Part shown: positions 16,154-24,368 of the stretch, piece by piece
Numbering within the stretch: position 1 is the first letter of the stretch
Layout: every line of letters starts with the position of its first letter
Origin: an uncultured Ruminiclostridium sp.
Lineage (GTDB): Bacteria > Bacillota > Clostridia > Oscillospirales > Ruminococcaceae
Reading direction: 5' to 3'
Length of the DNA: 64,000 nucleotides
NCBI GenBank assembly: GCA_947630175.1
Contig: CANRGJ010000004.1
Span: 124,001-188,000, forward strand
Program-made: the position numbers and the translations under genes
Notes under the pieces: model-generated
Databases searched by the model: none
The model's input: only the letters and a program-made list of their open reading frames with translations
What the model was told of the DNA's origin: nothing

Positions 16154-17635
16154 ATGAAGTACATAAATCCTGTGATAAGAGGGTTTTATCCCGATCCAAG
16201 CGTTTGCAGGGCGGACGACGGGTATTTTTATCTGGTTTGCAGCAGCTTTCAGTTTTTCCCCGGACTTCCGCTTTTTAAAAGCAAAGATCTGGTCGATTGG
16301 GAACAGATAGGACACTGTATAACAAGAACTTCACAGCTTGATTTAAACGGCGTTGATCCGTCAGGCGGCTTATTTGCTCCTACCATAAGATATCACAAGG
16401 GGAGATTTTACGTTGTTGTCACAAATACCAGCGGCGACGGGAATTTTTACGTTTATACGGACGACATAAACGGAGAATGGTCGGAGCCTGTTTTGGTGGA
16501 CAGAGGCGGTATCGACCCTTCCCTGCTGTTTGACGGGGACAAGGTCTACTTTATGAGCAACGGCGAGGACGACAGCGGAGAAAACGGAGTTTCCCTGTGC
16601 GAGATAGATATTGAAACGGGAAAGGTGCTTGGTCCCTGCAAATGCATTTCCAAAGGAAGCGGAGGAAGATTTCTTGAGGCTCCTCATCTGTATCATATCG
16701 GAGAATATTATTATCTCTTAGCGGCGGAGGGCGGAACCGAATACGGTCACACCGAGTGTATGTTCAGGAGCAGAGAGCCGTTTGGTCCTTATGAGGGATG
16801 TCCGCACAATCCCATACTTACAAACCGCCATTTAGGCGGATATATGGTGCAGGGGGCAGGTCACGCTGACATCGTTCAGGACGGAAACGGTCAGTGGTGG
16901 ATGGTAAATCTGGCGTTCAGGCAGATAAATATGTGGCGGCAGTTTCATCACCTTGGGCGTGAGGTGTTCCTTGAGCCTGTGTTCTTTGACGAAAACGGCT
17001 GGCTTAAAGTGGGCAGCGACGGCACGAGCCGCTGTGGGTTTGAGCTTGAAAACGGCGGTTGCAAAAGTATTCCTAACATGGAATATCCAGCTTATAAGTG
17101 GAGTTTTTCGAAAAAAGAGGCGTGCTATATAAGGCGTCCCGATTATAGCAATTACAGCTTTGAGGGGAACGTGCTGAAGCTGAAAGGAACGGAAAACAGG
17201 CTGAACAGCAGAGGGAACGTCACCTTTGCGGGCGTTAGGCAGAAGGAATTTGACTGCACAGCTGAAGTCGAGGTGAATATAAATTCTGTTTCGGAGGGTA
17301 TGAGGTGCGGACTGACCGTTTATATGGACGAGAACGACCACTATGACGTTGTGGTGGAGAAAAACGGTGAAAGCTGCACTGTAAGCGGTATAATAAATAT
17401 CGGCGGAGTTGCGTTGGCGACGAATAAAATCGAAACAAACGAGCTTAAACTGAAAATTGAGGGGCAGGCGCAGTATTACAAGCTGTACGGCTTTGAAAAA
17501 GGGCAGTGGGTGCAGCTTGGAGGAATGGAGTCGAAATATCTCAGCAGTGAGGTGTGCGAGGGATTTACGGGAATTATTATAGGCGTGTTCTGTGAGGACG
17601 AAAAGGGCGGTACTGCCGAATTTACGGTAAAATAA
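16154..17635 (+). CDS. Glycoside hydrolase family 43 (beta-xylosidase / alpha-L-arabinofuranosidase type)
   Basis: This inverting enzyme of 493 residues has no signal peptide, so it is probably cytoplasmic and acts on imported xylo- or arabino-oligosaccharides. The five-bladed propeller starts NPVIRGFYPDPSVCRADDGY with general base D14. The pKa-modulating D121 is in GGIDPSLLFD and the acid E175 in RFLEAPHLYH. A C-terminal beta-sandwich module (about 310-493) matches the GH43 C2-type domain of intracellular beta-xylosidases. GGAGG lies 5 nt before the ATG. It heads an operon with a GH13 glucosidase and an aldo/keto reductase. Xylosidase and arabinofuranosidase activity cannot be separated by sequence alone. 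Confidence 0.92.
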   Translation: MKYINPVIRGFYPDPSVCRADDGYFYLVCSSFQFFPGLPLFKSKDLVDWEQIGHCITRTSQLDLNGVDPSGGLFAPTIRYHKGRFYVVVTNTSGDGNFYVYTDDINGEWSEPVLVDRGGIDPSLLFDGDKVYFMSNGEDDSGENGVSLCEIDIETGKVLGPCKCISKGSGGRFLEAPHLYHIGEYYYLLAAEGGTEYGHTECMFRSREPFGPYEGCPHNPILTNRHLGGYMVQGAGHADIVQDGNGQWWMVNLAFRQINMWRQFHHLGREVFLEPVFFDENGWLKVGSDGTSRCGFELENGGCKSIPNMEYPAYKWSFSKKEACYIRRPDYSNYSFEGNVLKLKGTENRLNSRGNVTFAGVRQKEFDCTAEVEVNINSVSEGMRCGLTVYMDENDHYDVVVEKNGESCTVSGIINIGGVALATNKIETNELKLKIEGQAQYYKLYGFEKGQWVQLGGMESKYLSSEVCEGFTGIIIGVFCEDEKGGTAEFTVK

Positions 17636-17647
17636 GGGGGAAACGCT

Positions 17648-19189
17648 ATGCCGAGGTGGTTGGATAACGCAATATTTTATCAGATATATCCTCAGTCCTT
17701 CTGCGACTCAAACGGGGACGGAATAGGCGATATAAAAGGGATAATATCAAAGCTGGACTATGTGAAAAGCATAGGGAGTAATGCGATATGGCTCAATCCC
17801 TGCTTTGTTTCGCCTTTCGGGGACGCAGGGTACGACGTGGCGGACTATCTCTGCGTTGCTCCAAGATATGGGACAAATCAGGATTTAAAAGAGCTTTTTG
17901 AGGAAGTCCACAAAAGAGATATGCATATTCTGCTTGACCTGGTGCCTGGGCATACGTCGGTGGAGCATAAGTGGTTCAAGGAGTCGATGAAGCCTGAGAA
18001 AAATCAGTTTTCAGACAGGTATGTGTGGACGGACAGCGTGTGGGAACAGCCTGAGGGTATGAACTGCATAAGAGGTATCTCCCAAAGGGACGGGTGTTGT
18101 GCTGTGAATTTCTTTTCCACTCAGCCTGCGCTGAACTATGGGTACTACAAGCCTGAGAAGCCGTGGCAGATGTCTGCGGAGGACGAGGCGCCGAAAGCTA
18201 CATTACAGGCGATGACAGATGTAATGCGGTTCTGGCTTGAAATGGGGTGCGACGGATTTCGCGTCGATATGGCGGCGTCGCTGGTGAAAAACGATGTTGA
18301 CGGAAAAGGAAATATCGGGCTGTGGAACAAGGTGAGGAAAATGCTGGACAGCGAATTCCCGGAAGCCGCGATAGTTTCCGAGTGGGGAGAGCCTGACAAG
18401 TCTTTGCAGGCGGGATTTCATATGGATTTTCTCCTGCATTTCGGTCCGTCAAGATATAACGACCTGTTCCGCTGTGAAGAGCCGTTTTTCTCAAAGAGAG
18501 GAAAAGGAAATGCGGCGGGATTTGTGAAAAAGTATGAGGAAAATTACGCAAAAAGCGGCGGAAAAGGACTTATCTGTATCCCCTCGGGAAATCACGATAT
18601 GGACAGATTGGCGAGAAAGTTTGATACTGAGGAGCTGAAGATTTGCTTTGCTTTTCTGCTGTCTGTGCCGGGCGCTCCGTTTATTTACTACGGGGACGAG
18701 ATAGGAATGAGGTATGTTGAGGGGCTGACCTCGGTGGAGGGCGGCTACGGACGGACGGGTTCACGCTCGCCTATGCAGTGGGACGATTCGGCTAACGCGG
18801 GATTCAGCGTTGCTCCCGCAGAAAAGCTGTATATCCCTCTTGACCCTGACAGTGAAAGACCAACTGTTGAAAAGTGTATGAACGACAGCAATTCCCTGCT
18901 GAAAGAGATACAAAAGCTGATAAAGGTGAGAAACGAGCATAGGGCTTTGCAAAGCGGCGGGAAGATAGAATTTGTCTTCGCTGAGGAAAACAGGTACCCA
19001 CTTGCGTTCGTGAGGAGCTGCGGTGAAGAAAAAATACTGGCAGTTATAAATCCGTCGGGGGAGGAATGTGGATTTTCCCTTGACGTTGACATAAAAGAAA
19101 GCATTTACCGCCTTGGAGGCGGTATCAGGTCAGGCGGCGGAAAAATTACAGCAATGCCGCAGAGCGTTGAATTTTCAGTGATAGGCTGA
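17648..19189 (+). CDS. Glycoside hydrolase family 13 alpha-glucosidase (oligo-1,6-glucosidase-like)
   Basis: This 513-residue (beta/alpha)8 enzyme hydrolyses short alpha-glucosides. The N-terminus WLDNAIFYQIYPQSFCDSNG is typical of the oligo-1,6-glucosidase branch. The catalytic residues are seen as nucleophile D207 (GFRVDMAA), acid/base E245 (VSEWGEP) and transition-state stabiliser D317 (GNHDMDR). Region I reads LLDLVPGHTS, a small variation on the usual DVVxNHTS. No signal peptide is present, so it is intracellular. It is 12 bp downstream of the GH43 gene with GGGGG before its ATG, hence co-expressed. An odd point is an alpha-glucosidase in a transcript with a hemicellulose-type enzyme. 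Confidence 0.92.
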   Translation: MPRWLDNAIFYQIYPQSFCDSNGDGIGDIKGIISKLDYVKSIGSNAIWLNPCFVSPFGDAGYDVADYLCVAPRYGTNQDLKELFEEVHKRDMHILLDLVPGHTSVEHKWFKESMKPEKNQFSDRYVWTDSVWEQPEGMNCIRGISQRDGCCAVNFFSTQPALNYGYYKPEKPWQMSAEDEAPKATLQAMTDVMRFWLEMGCDGFRVDMAASLVKNDVDGKGNIGLWNKVRKMLDSEFPEAAIVSEWGEPDKSLQAGFHMDFLLHFGPSRYNDLFRCEEPFFSKRGKGNAAGFVKKYEENYAKSGGKGLICIPSGNHDMDRLARKFDTEELKICFAFLLSVPGAPFIYYGDEIGMRYVEGLTSVEGGYGRTGSRSPMQWDDSANAGFSVAPAEKLYIPLDPDSERPTVEKCMNDSNSLLKEIQKLIKVRNEHRALQSGGKIEFVFAEENRYPLAFVRSCGEEKILAVINPSGEECGFSLDVDIKESIYRLGGGIRSGGGKITAMPQSVEFSVIG

Positions 19190-19207
19190 AAGGAAAGGAG
19201 CAAGAAT

Positions 19208-20308
19208 ATGATCTTCAAACCGTTTAAGGATATTTCCCTTTCAAGGCTGGGAATGGGAAATATGAGACTGCCCCAAAGGTTCGACCTGCCGGGAAATCCC
19301 ATTGACAGGGACAAAGGTAGGGAGATGATAGACCTTATAATGAAAAGCGGGGTAAACTACTACGATACCGCTTACGTTTACAACGGCGGGGATTCGGAAA
19401 AGTTCCTGGGGGAAATTCTGGCTGATTACGACAGGGACAGCTATTATCTGGCGACAAAGTTCAACTACGGTGCAAATCCCGACTACAAGGCGGTTTTTGA
19501 GGAACAGCTCAGACGCTGCAACACCGATCATTTTGACTTCTATCTGCTCCACGCCGTGGGTGACGGAAACTATCAGGACTACATAAAATGCGGGTGCATC
19601 GAGTATTTCAAGGAATTGAAAAAACAGGGGAAGATAAAATATCTGGGATTTTCCGCTCACGCCTCTCACGAGGTCTTGAGAAAGTTCTCGGATCTGGAGA
19701 AGTGGGATTTCACTCAGATACAGCTCAACTACTACGACTGGCTTTTCGGCGGCGCAAAGGGCGAATATGAGATACTGGCGGAGAGAAATGTCCCCGTTAT
19801 AGTTATGGAGCCTGTAAGGGGCGGAAGGCTGGCTTCGCTTACTCCCGAAGCGGAGGCGGTGCTGAAAGAGGCTCACCCCGACTGGAGCATAGCAAGCTGG
19901 GCGTTCAGGTGGGTGAAAAGACTGCCGCAGGTGCAGGTGGTGCTAAGCGGTATGTCAAATATGGAGCAGGTGCGTGATAACCTGAATACCTTCTCCGACG
20001 ACAGGGCGCTCACCGATGAAGAAGAAAAGCTGTTGTTCAAAGCCTGCGATATGTTTAAAAGTCAGATACAGGTGCCGTGTACGGGCTGCCGCTACTGCTG
20101 TGACAACTGCCCGTCGCAGATAGATATTCCTAAGATGATGACGGTGTGCAACGATTACCGCATAAACGGTGAATGGGCGCTCCACGGGCTGAGGAACAGC
20201 GACAAGCCTACTCCTAAGAACTGCCTAGGGTGCGGAGAATGTACAAAGCACTGCCCGCAGGGGATAGATATTCCTGCGCTGATGAGTGAGATGAGGGAGA
20301 AGCTGTAA
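19208..20308 (+). CDS. Aldo/keto reductase with C-terminal 4Fe-4S ferredoxin domain
   Basis: This 366-residue oxidoreductase has an N-terminal aldo/keto reductase TIM barrel (about 1-270) and a C-terminal two-cluster ferredoxin-like segment. Barrel features include NYYDTAYVYNGGDSE with the catalytic Asp/Tyr, LATKF with the Lys and FYLLHAVGD with the His. The iron-sulfur cysteines are in CTGCRYCCDNCPSQIDIP and CLGCGECTKHCPQGIDIP. This fused form is common in anaerobes and may couple sugar or carbonyl reduction to ferredoxin rather than only NAD(P)H (inference). It lies 18 bp after the GH13 gene and ends the operon before a strong terminator. The substrate is unknown. Confidence 0.92.
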   Translation: MIFKPFKDISLSRLGMGNMRLPQRFDLPGNPIDRDKGREMIDLIMKSGVNYYDTAYVYNGGDSEKFLGEILADYDRDSYYLATKFNYGANPDYKAVFEEQLRRCNTDHFDFYLLHAVGDGNYQDYIKCGCIEYFKELKKQGKIKYLGFSAHASHEVLRKFSDLEKWDFTQIQLNYYDWLFGGAKGEYEILAERNVPVIVMEPVRGGRLASLTPEAEAVLKEAHPDWSIASWAFRWVKRLPQVQVVLSGMSNMEQVRDNLNTFSDDRALTDEEEKLLFKACDMFKSQIQVPCTGCRYCCDNCPSQIDIPKMMTVCNDYRINGEWALHGLRNSDKPTPKNCLGCGECTKHCPQGIDIPALMSEMREKL

Positions 20309-20340
20309 AATTAAAAGGTCATTATACTGCTTTAACAAAA

Positions 20341-20372
20341 AATACCCGATACTTTCGTATCGGGTATTTTTT
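20341..20372. terminator. Bidirectional terminator between aldo/keto reductase and wHTH gene
   Basis: A 12-bp stem AATACCCGATAC / GTATCGGGTATT (20341-20352 with 20357-20368) has a 4-nt loop and a T run on the plus strand. Preceding A residues give a T run on the minus strand. It lies between two convergent genes. Confidence 0.88.
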
Positions 20373-20376
20373 AGTT

Positions 20377-20997
20377 TTAGTCTGCCCAGTCGCCTTTGCC
20401 ATACTCGTTGTCAGTTAAATCGCTTATTCCCGCAAGGAGCATTATTATTCCCTGAACGCGGTAGGGCTGAACAATGTACAATTCCCTTTCACTGTAAACA
20501 AGGTCAGCGGCAACAAGTACATTCAGGTGATGATAAACCTGCCCCGTGGTGTTGAAGCCACAGGCTTTTACAAGCTGAGCGGCAGTCATAGGCTGCTTCA
20601 GCAAAGCCATAAGCAGCTTCATTCTGTCCTGACTGCCGATACAGCTTAAAGCGGTCACTGCGGTGCCGTTGTCTATCAGGGAAAGCAGGTCGTCGGTATT
20701 CATATAGTCTTTTATCCAGCTTGATTGTCTTCCTCCTGAAGCGAAAACGCCGACATAGGAAATACAGCCGCTGCTGCCGCTTTCGCCGCACTTGTTCTCC
20801 AATCTATCCATAATAGTCATCAGGGACGGGTCGGAGTGCATATTGTGCATTTTTTCAACATGTCCCACCATATCGGGAGCGTCCGACTGCTCCTGATAAG
20901 AGGGGATAAGAAAACGTTTCAACTCCTCAATGTCGGCTTTGAGAGAGTCAACTTCCTTGCGGAGAGCTTCAAGCTCGTTGTCTTTGTTTTCTGCCAT
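20377..20997 (-). CDS. ArsR-like winged-helix transcriptional regulator
   Basis: This 206-residue protein opens with a predicted coiled coil (about 6-30, LEALRKEVDSLKADIEELKR) and a variable central region, followed by a winged helix at about 115-185. The latter reads LSCIGSQDRMKLLMALLKQ then MTAAQLVKACGFNTTGQVYHHLNVLVAADLV, the ArsR/GntR-like recognition helix and wing. No metal-binding Cys cluster in the usual ArsR position was seen. AAGGAGG precedes the ATG. Two copies of a palindromic site flank its promoter, strongly suggesting autoregulation. The coiled coil probably mediates dimerisation. Ligand and other targets are unknown; the upstream engB-lon genes are read in the same direction but end before the promoter. 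Confidence 0.88.
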   Translation of the reverse strand: MAENKDNELEALRKEVDSLKADIEELKRFLIPSYQEQSDAPDMVGHVEKMHNMHSDPSLMTIMDRLENKCGESGSSGCISYVGVFASGGRQSSWIKDYMNTDDLLSLIDNGTAVTALSCIGSQDRMKLLMALLKQPMTAAQLVKACGFNTTGQVYHHLNVLVAADLVYSERELYIVQPYRVQGIIMLLAGISDLTDNEYGKGDWAD

Positions 20998-21026
20998 TGT
21001 TTTTCCTCCTTTTTGTAAAAAAATAT

Positions 21027-21050
21027 GATATTACGTAATTACGTAATATC
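21027..21050. promoter_or_regulatory. Operator 1: 24-bp perfect palindrome
   Basis: A perfect palindrome centred on TTACGTAATTACGTAA (core 21031-21046) lies directly downstream of the -10 box of the wHTH gene, covering the expected transcription start. A position like this would allow repression. Confidence 0.8.
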
Positions 21051-21079
21051 ATAATAGCATATTTTATTTTGATTGTCAA
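21051..21079 (-). promoter_or_regulatory. Promoter of the wHTH regulator gene
   Basis: On the minus strand TTGACA (21079-21074), a 17-bp spacer and TATTAT (21056-21051) sit between operators 1 and 2. Confidence 0.82.
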
Positions 21080-21110
21080 TAGAATTTTATAAATTTTCGT
21101 CATATTTTTT

Positions 21111-21130
21111 GAAATTACGTAATTTCGTAA
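21111..21130. promoter_or_regulatory. Operator 2: palindromic site upstream of the -35 box
   Basis: The palindrome GAAATTACGTAATTTC (21111-21126) overlaps TTACGTAATTTCGTAA (21115-21130), which differs from the core of operator 1 by one base. It lies about 32 bp upstream of the -35 box. The core centres of the two sites are about 84 bp apart. Confidence 0.72.
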
Positions 21131-21136
21131 TAATAA

Positions 21137-21727
21137 TCATTCCTCGGCGGAGGCTATCTCTTCAACTATCGCTCTTATCTCCTCAATTCCCTCCCCTGTT
21201 TCGGCGGAGAATGGGACAACTGTTATCTGGTCGGCGCAGGGCAGTTCGGTTTGCAGGGCTTTCAGCCGTTCCTCACGCTGCGTTTTTTTCAGCTTGTCGG
21301 CTTTGGTGAGTACGACTACAAAGGGAATTTCGCTGTCTATCAGGAAGTTTATCATCATCAAGTCGTCTGCTGTGGGAGGGTGACGGAAATCCACTAACTG
21401 AAACACCAGATCAAGTTCCCTGTCGGCGTTCAGATAGCCCTCGATAAGTCCCGCCCAGCGAACCTTTTCGGTTTTCGCCACCTTGGCATAGCCGTAGCCG
21501 GGAAGGTCGACTATATAGATATTTTCCAAGGAGTAAAAGTTTATCGTGACGGTCTTGCCGGGAGTGGCGCTGACGCGGGCAAGGCTTTTGCGGTTGAACA
21601 GCTTGTTGATGAGGGAGGATTTTCCCACATTTGAACGCCCAGAAAAGGCTATCTCCGTCCTGTCGGAGGCGGGTATCTGGCTGAATTTTCCGTATGAGGC
21701 GATAAACTGCGCTTGGCTGAAATTCAT
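21137..21727 (-). CDS. engB: Ribosome-biogenesis GTPase EngB (YsxC/YihA)
   Basis: EngB is an essential small GTPase needed for assembly of the 50S ribosomal subunit. The 196-residue protein shows G1 GRSNVGKSSLINKL (about residues 31-44), G2 with TPGKTVTINFY, G3 DLPGYGYAK and G4 LTKADKLKK, plus the C-terminal VVPFSAETGEGIEEI G5 region. The family N-terminus FSQAQFIASYGKFSQIPASD is complete. It starts 4 bp after the lon stop codon, so lon and engB are translated from one message, as in Bacillus subtilis where lonA precedes ysxC. The identification is firm. Confidence 0.97.
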   Translation of the reverse strand: MNFSQAQFIASYGKFSQIPASDRTEIAFSGRSNVGKSSLINKLFNRKSLARVSATPGKTVTINFYSLENIYIVDLPGYGYAKVAKTEKVRWAGLIEGYLNADRELDLVFQLVDFRHPPTADDLMMINFLIDSEIPFVVVLTKADKLKKTQREERLKALQTELPCADQITVVPFSAETGEGIEEIRAIVEEIASAEE

Positions 21728-21731
21728 AATA

Positions 21732-24149
21732 TCACTCTACTTCTATATTGTTGGGGCGGCGGTGGTCGGGTCCTGTCAGACTGCCCTTTCCTCTCAGCTT
21801 TTCAAAATGGTCGGAGGCGGAGGTGTTGGGCTTTGTGAGGGCGTTTTCAAGGACCTCGGTTATCGTCTTGACGGGAATGAAATTGATATGCTGTTTTACA
21901 ACATCGTCCACTTCCTCAAGGTCGGACTTGTTGTCATACGGAATTATCACAGTCTTTATTCCCGCCTTGTATGCCGCCATGGACTTTTCACGCAGTCCGC
22001 CAATTGGAAGCACCCTGCCGAGGAGCGTTATCTCGCCTGTCATTGCGACTTCACGCTTTACGGCAATTCCCGTCAGGGCGGAAACAAGGGCGGTAGTCAT
22101 TGTGACGCCCGCTGAAGGTCCGTCCTTGGGGACTGCGCCCTCGGGAGCGTGGATATGCAGGTCCTTGGTTTTGTAAAAATCGGGGTCGATGTGGTATTTG
22201 TCGGCAAGACTGCGCACAAGGCTGACCGCTATCTTGCCTGATTCGGTCATTACTTCTCCGAGAGAGCCTGTAAGCTCCAGCTTGCCTGTGCCGTTCAGCA
22301 CAAGGACTTCAAGGGGCATTGTAACGCCGCCGACGGAAGTCCAGGCAAGGCCTGTGACTGCTCCCACCTGATCCTGCTCAAAGCGGGAATCGGGAAGATA
22401 TTTCCTTGCACCAAGAAGGTCGGAAAGGTTCCTGTCGGTGACGGAAACACGCTTTTTGCCGTTTACAAGCTCCTTTGCCGCTTTGCGGCATATTGAGGCT
22501 ATCTGCTGTTCCAGTCTGCGGACGCCTGCTTCCTTTGTGTAGCCGTCGATAATACTGTATATGGCGCTGTCGGAAATTTTAAGCTGTGAGGCTCTTTCTC
22601 CGTGCTTTTTAAGCTGTTTGGGGATAAGGTGGAGCTTTGCTATATGAAATTTTTCCTCCGCCGTGTATGAGGGCAGTTCGATGACCTCCATACGGTCAAG
22701 GAGAGGAGCAGGGATAGTATCGGTGGTGTTTGCGGTGGTGATGAACATAACGTCGCTGAGGTCAAGAGGAATTTCCAGATAATGATCCACAAAAGCAACG
22801 TTCTGTTCAGGGTCGAGGACTTCCAGAAGGGCGGACGCAGGGTCGCCCTTGTAATCGGCGCAGAGCTTGTCGATCTCATCAAGGACAATAACGGGATTCA
22901 TAGATTTTGCCTGAGTCATAGCCTTTACTATTCTGCCGGGCATTGCGCCTATGTAGGTCTTTCTGTGTCCTCTTATCTCAGCTTCGTCGCCGACGCCGCC
23001 GAGAGAAATGCGGGCGTAATTGCGCTGTACAGCCGCGGCTATGGAACGTCCCACAGAGGTCTTTCCTACGCCGGGAGGTCCTACAAGGCAGATTATCTGT
23101 CCCTTTACGTCGGGGTTCAAGGCTCTAACGGCGATGGTCTCAAGTATGCGCTCTTTCACCTTTTTCAGTCCGTAATGGTCCTTGTCAAGCTGTTTTTCCG
23201 CTTTTTCAAGGCTTATTTTATCGCCTGTCTTTACGTTCCACGGAAGGTCAAGCACGGCGTCAAGATATGTTTTGATAAGACCGTAATCCTGAGAGGAGGG
23301 AGAGAGCTTTAACAGCTTATCCGCCTCTTTCAGCAGCTTTTCCTCGGTTTCCTTTGGAAATCCCACGGCGCATATCTTATCCATATATTCATATGCGTCC
23401 TCGGGAGAATCCTCGCCGCCAAGCTGACGGGAGATGACCCTCATCTGCTCACGGAGATAATATTCACGCTGGTTTTTGTCCAGATTTTCGCAAACCTCCA
23501 TATTTATCTCGGACTCAAGACGGAGTATCTCGGTCTCGTCGCTGAGCATCATCAGCAGAAGCTCAAGGCGTTTTTTCTCGGAGACTGTTTCAAGGAGGAG
23601 CTGTCTGTCCTCAACTCTGAAATAGGTGTTGAAGATTATCAGGTCTACCAGCTTGCCCAGATCCTTTTCCTCCATTGCGCCCTCGTAAAGCTCCTTGGGC
23701 ATTTTGGGAGCAAGACTGCAATATTCGGCGTAAGCGGTTTTCAAGGAGCGAAGGAAAGCGGTGCTTTCCTCTTCGGTGAGAAGGGTGTTTTTGCGGTCTT
23801 CAAGGCGGGTGGGAGTGGCTATGTAGTAATTTCCCTCATAGTGAAAATCCACCGCTTTTGCTCTGTAAAGTCCTTCGGCAAGCACTCTCGTTGCGCCGTC
23901 GGGGGTTTTGAGTATCTGCCTTACCTCGGCAACTACACCTATCTGATATACGTCTGAGGGCTGCGGGTCGCTTATGGAAGCGTCCTTCTGCGCTACAAGG
24001 AATATCCTGCGTTCGCCCTCTGAAGCGGCTTTCAGCGCATTTACAGAATAATCTCTTCCCACTTCAAAATGAAGTATCATTCTGGGAAATATAACAAGTC
24101 CCCGCATAGCAATAGCGGGCATTGTCTTTTTTTCTTTACTCTTACTCAT
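21732..24149 (-). CDS. lon: ATP-dependent protease Lon
   Basis: Lon degrades damaged and regulatory proteins in the cytoplasm. The 805-residue protein has the N-terminal substrate-binding domain (about 8-200, beginning PAIAMRGLVIFPRMILHFEV) and the AAA+ module with Walker A GPPGVGKTSVGRSIA and Walker B MNPVIVLDEIDKL. The C-terminal Ser-Lys protease domain has the catalytic serine in PKDGPSAGVTMTTAL and the lysine in the following KAGIKTVII region. The length is standard. AAAGGCAG lies before the ATG, and a strong promoter lies at 24256-24284. The engB gene follows directly. No CIRCE or CtsR box was recognised in the leader. Confidence 0.97.
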   Translation of the reverse strand: MSKSKEKKTMPAIAMRGLVIFPRMILHFEVGRDYSVNALKAASEGERRIFLVAQKDASISDPQPSDVYQIGVVAEVRQILKTPDGATRVLAEGLYRAKAVDFHYEGNYYIATPTRLEDRKNTLLTEEESTAFLRSLKTAYAEYCSLAPKMPKELYEGAMEEKDLGKLVDLIIFNTYFRVEDRQLLLETVSEKKRLELLLMMLSDETEILRLESEINMEVCENLDKNQREYYLREQMRVISRQLGGEDSPEDAYEYMDKICAVGFPKETEEKLLKEADKLLKLSPSSQDYGLIKTYLDAVLDLPWNVKTGDKISLEKAEKQLDKDHYGLKKVKERILETIAVRALNPDVKGQIICLVGPPGVGKTSVGRSIAAAVQRNYARISLGGVGDEAEIRGHRKTYIGAMPGRIVKAMTQAKSMNPVIVLDEIDKLCADYKGDPASALLEVLDPEQNVAFVDHYLEIPLDLSDVMFITTANTTDTIPAPLLDRMEVIELPSYTAEEKFHIAKLHLIPKQLKKHGERASQLKISDSAIYSIIDGYTKEAGVRRLEQQIASICRKAAKELVNGKKRVSVTDRNLSDLLGARKYLPDSRFEQDQVGAVTGLAWTSVGGVTMPLEVLVLNGTGKLELTGSLGEVMTESGKIAVSLVRSLADKYHIDPDFYKTKDLHIHAPEGAVPKDGPSAGVTMTTALVSALTGIAVKREVAMTGEITLLGRVLPIGGLREKSMAAYKAGIKTVIIPYDNKSDLEEVDDVVKQHINFIPVKTITEVLENALTKPNTSASDHFEKLRGKGSLTGPDHRRPNNIEVE

Positions 24150-24255
24150 TATTGTCTGCCTTTCTGTGAGAGTAGTAGTTTTTTTCGTCCCTCTCCAAGG
24201 ACTCGGTTCTATATCTTATGTCAAAATAAAGAAATTAGTTTTTGTCAATGAGTTT

Positions 24256-24284
24256 ATTATACAGCAAATACGGTATAATTTCAA
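24256..24284 (-). promoter_or_regulatory. Promoter of lon-engB
   Basis: On the minus strand TTGAAA (24284-24279), a 17-bp spacer and TATAAT (24261-24256) are followed by a leader of about 100 nt containing two further TTGACA hexamers. Confidence 0.75.
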
Positions 24285-24368
24285 GCGGGAATATATGCCA
24301 CTGTGAAATGACAGTTAAGGAGTTTTCCGTTGAACGAAAAACTCCGTGACAGTAGAGAAATCATATTC

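Noticed and set aside
24150-24300. CtsR or HrcA (CIRCE) control of lon
   Set aside because: The leader has repeated TTGACA hexamers, but no GGTCAAA-NAN-GGTCAAA pair and no 9-bp CIRCE inverted repeat were found.
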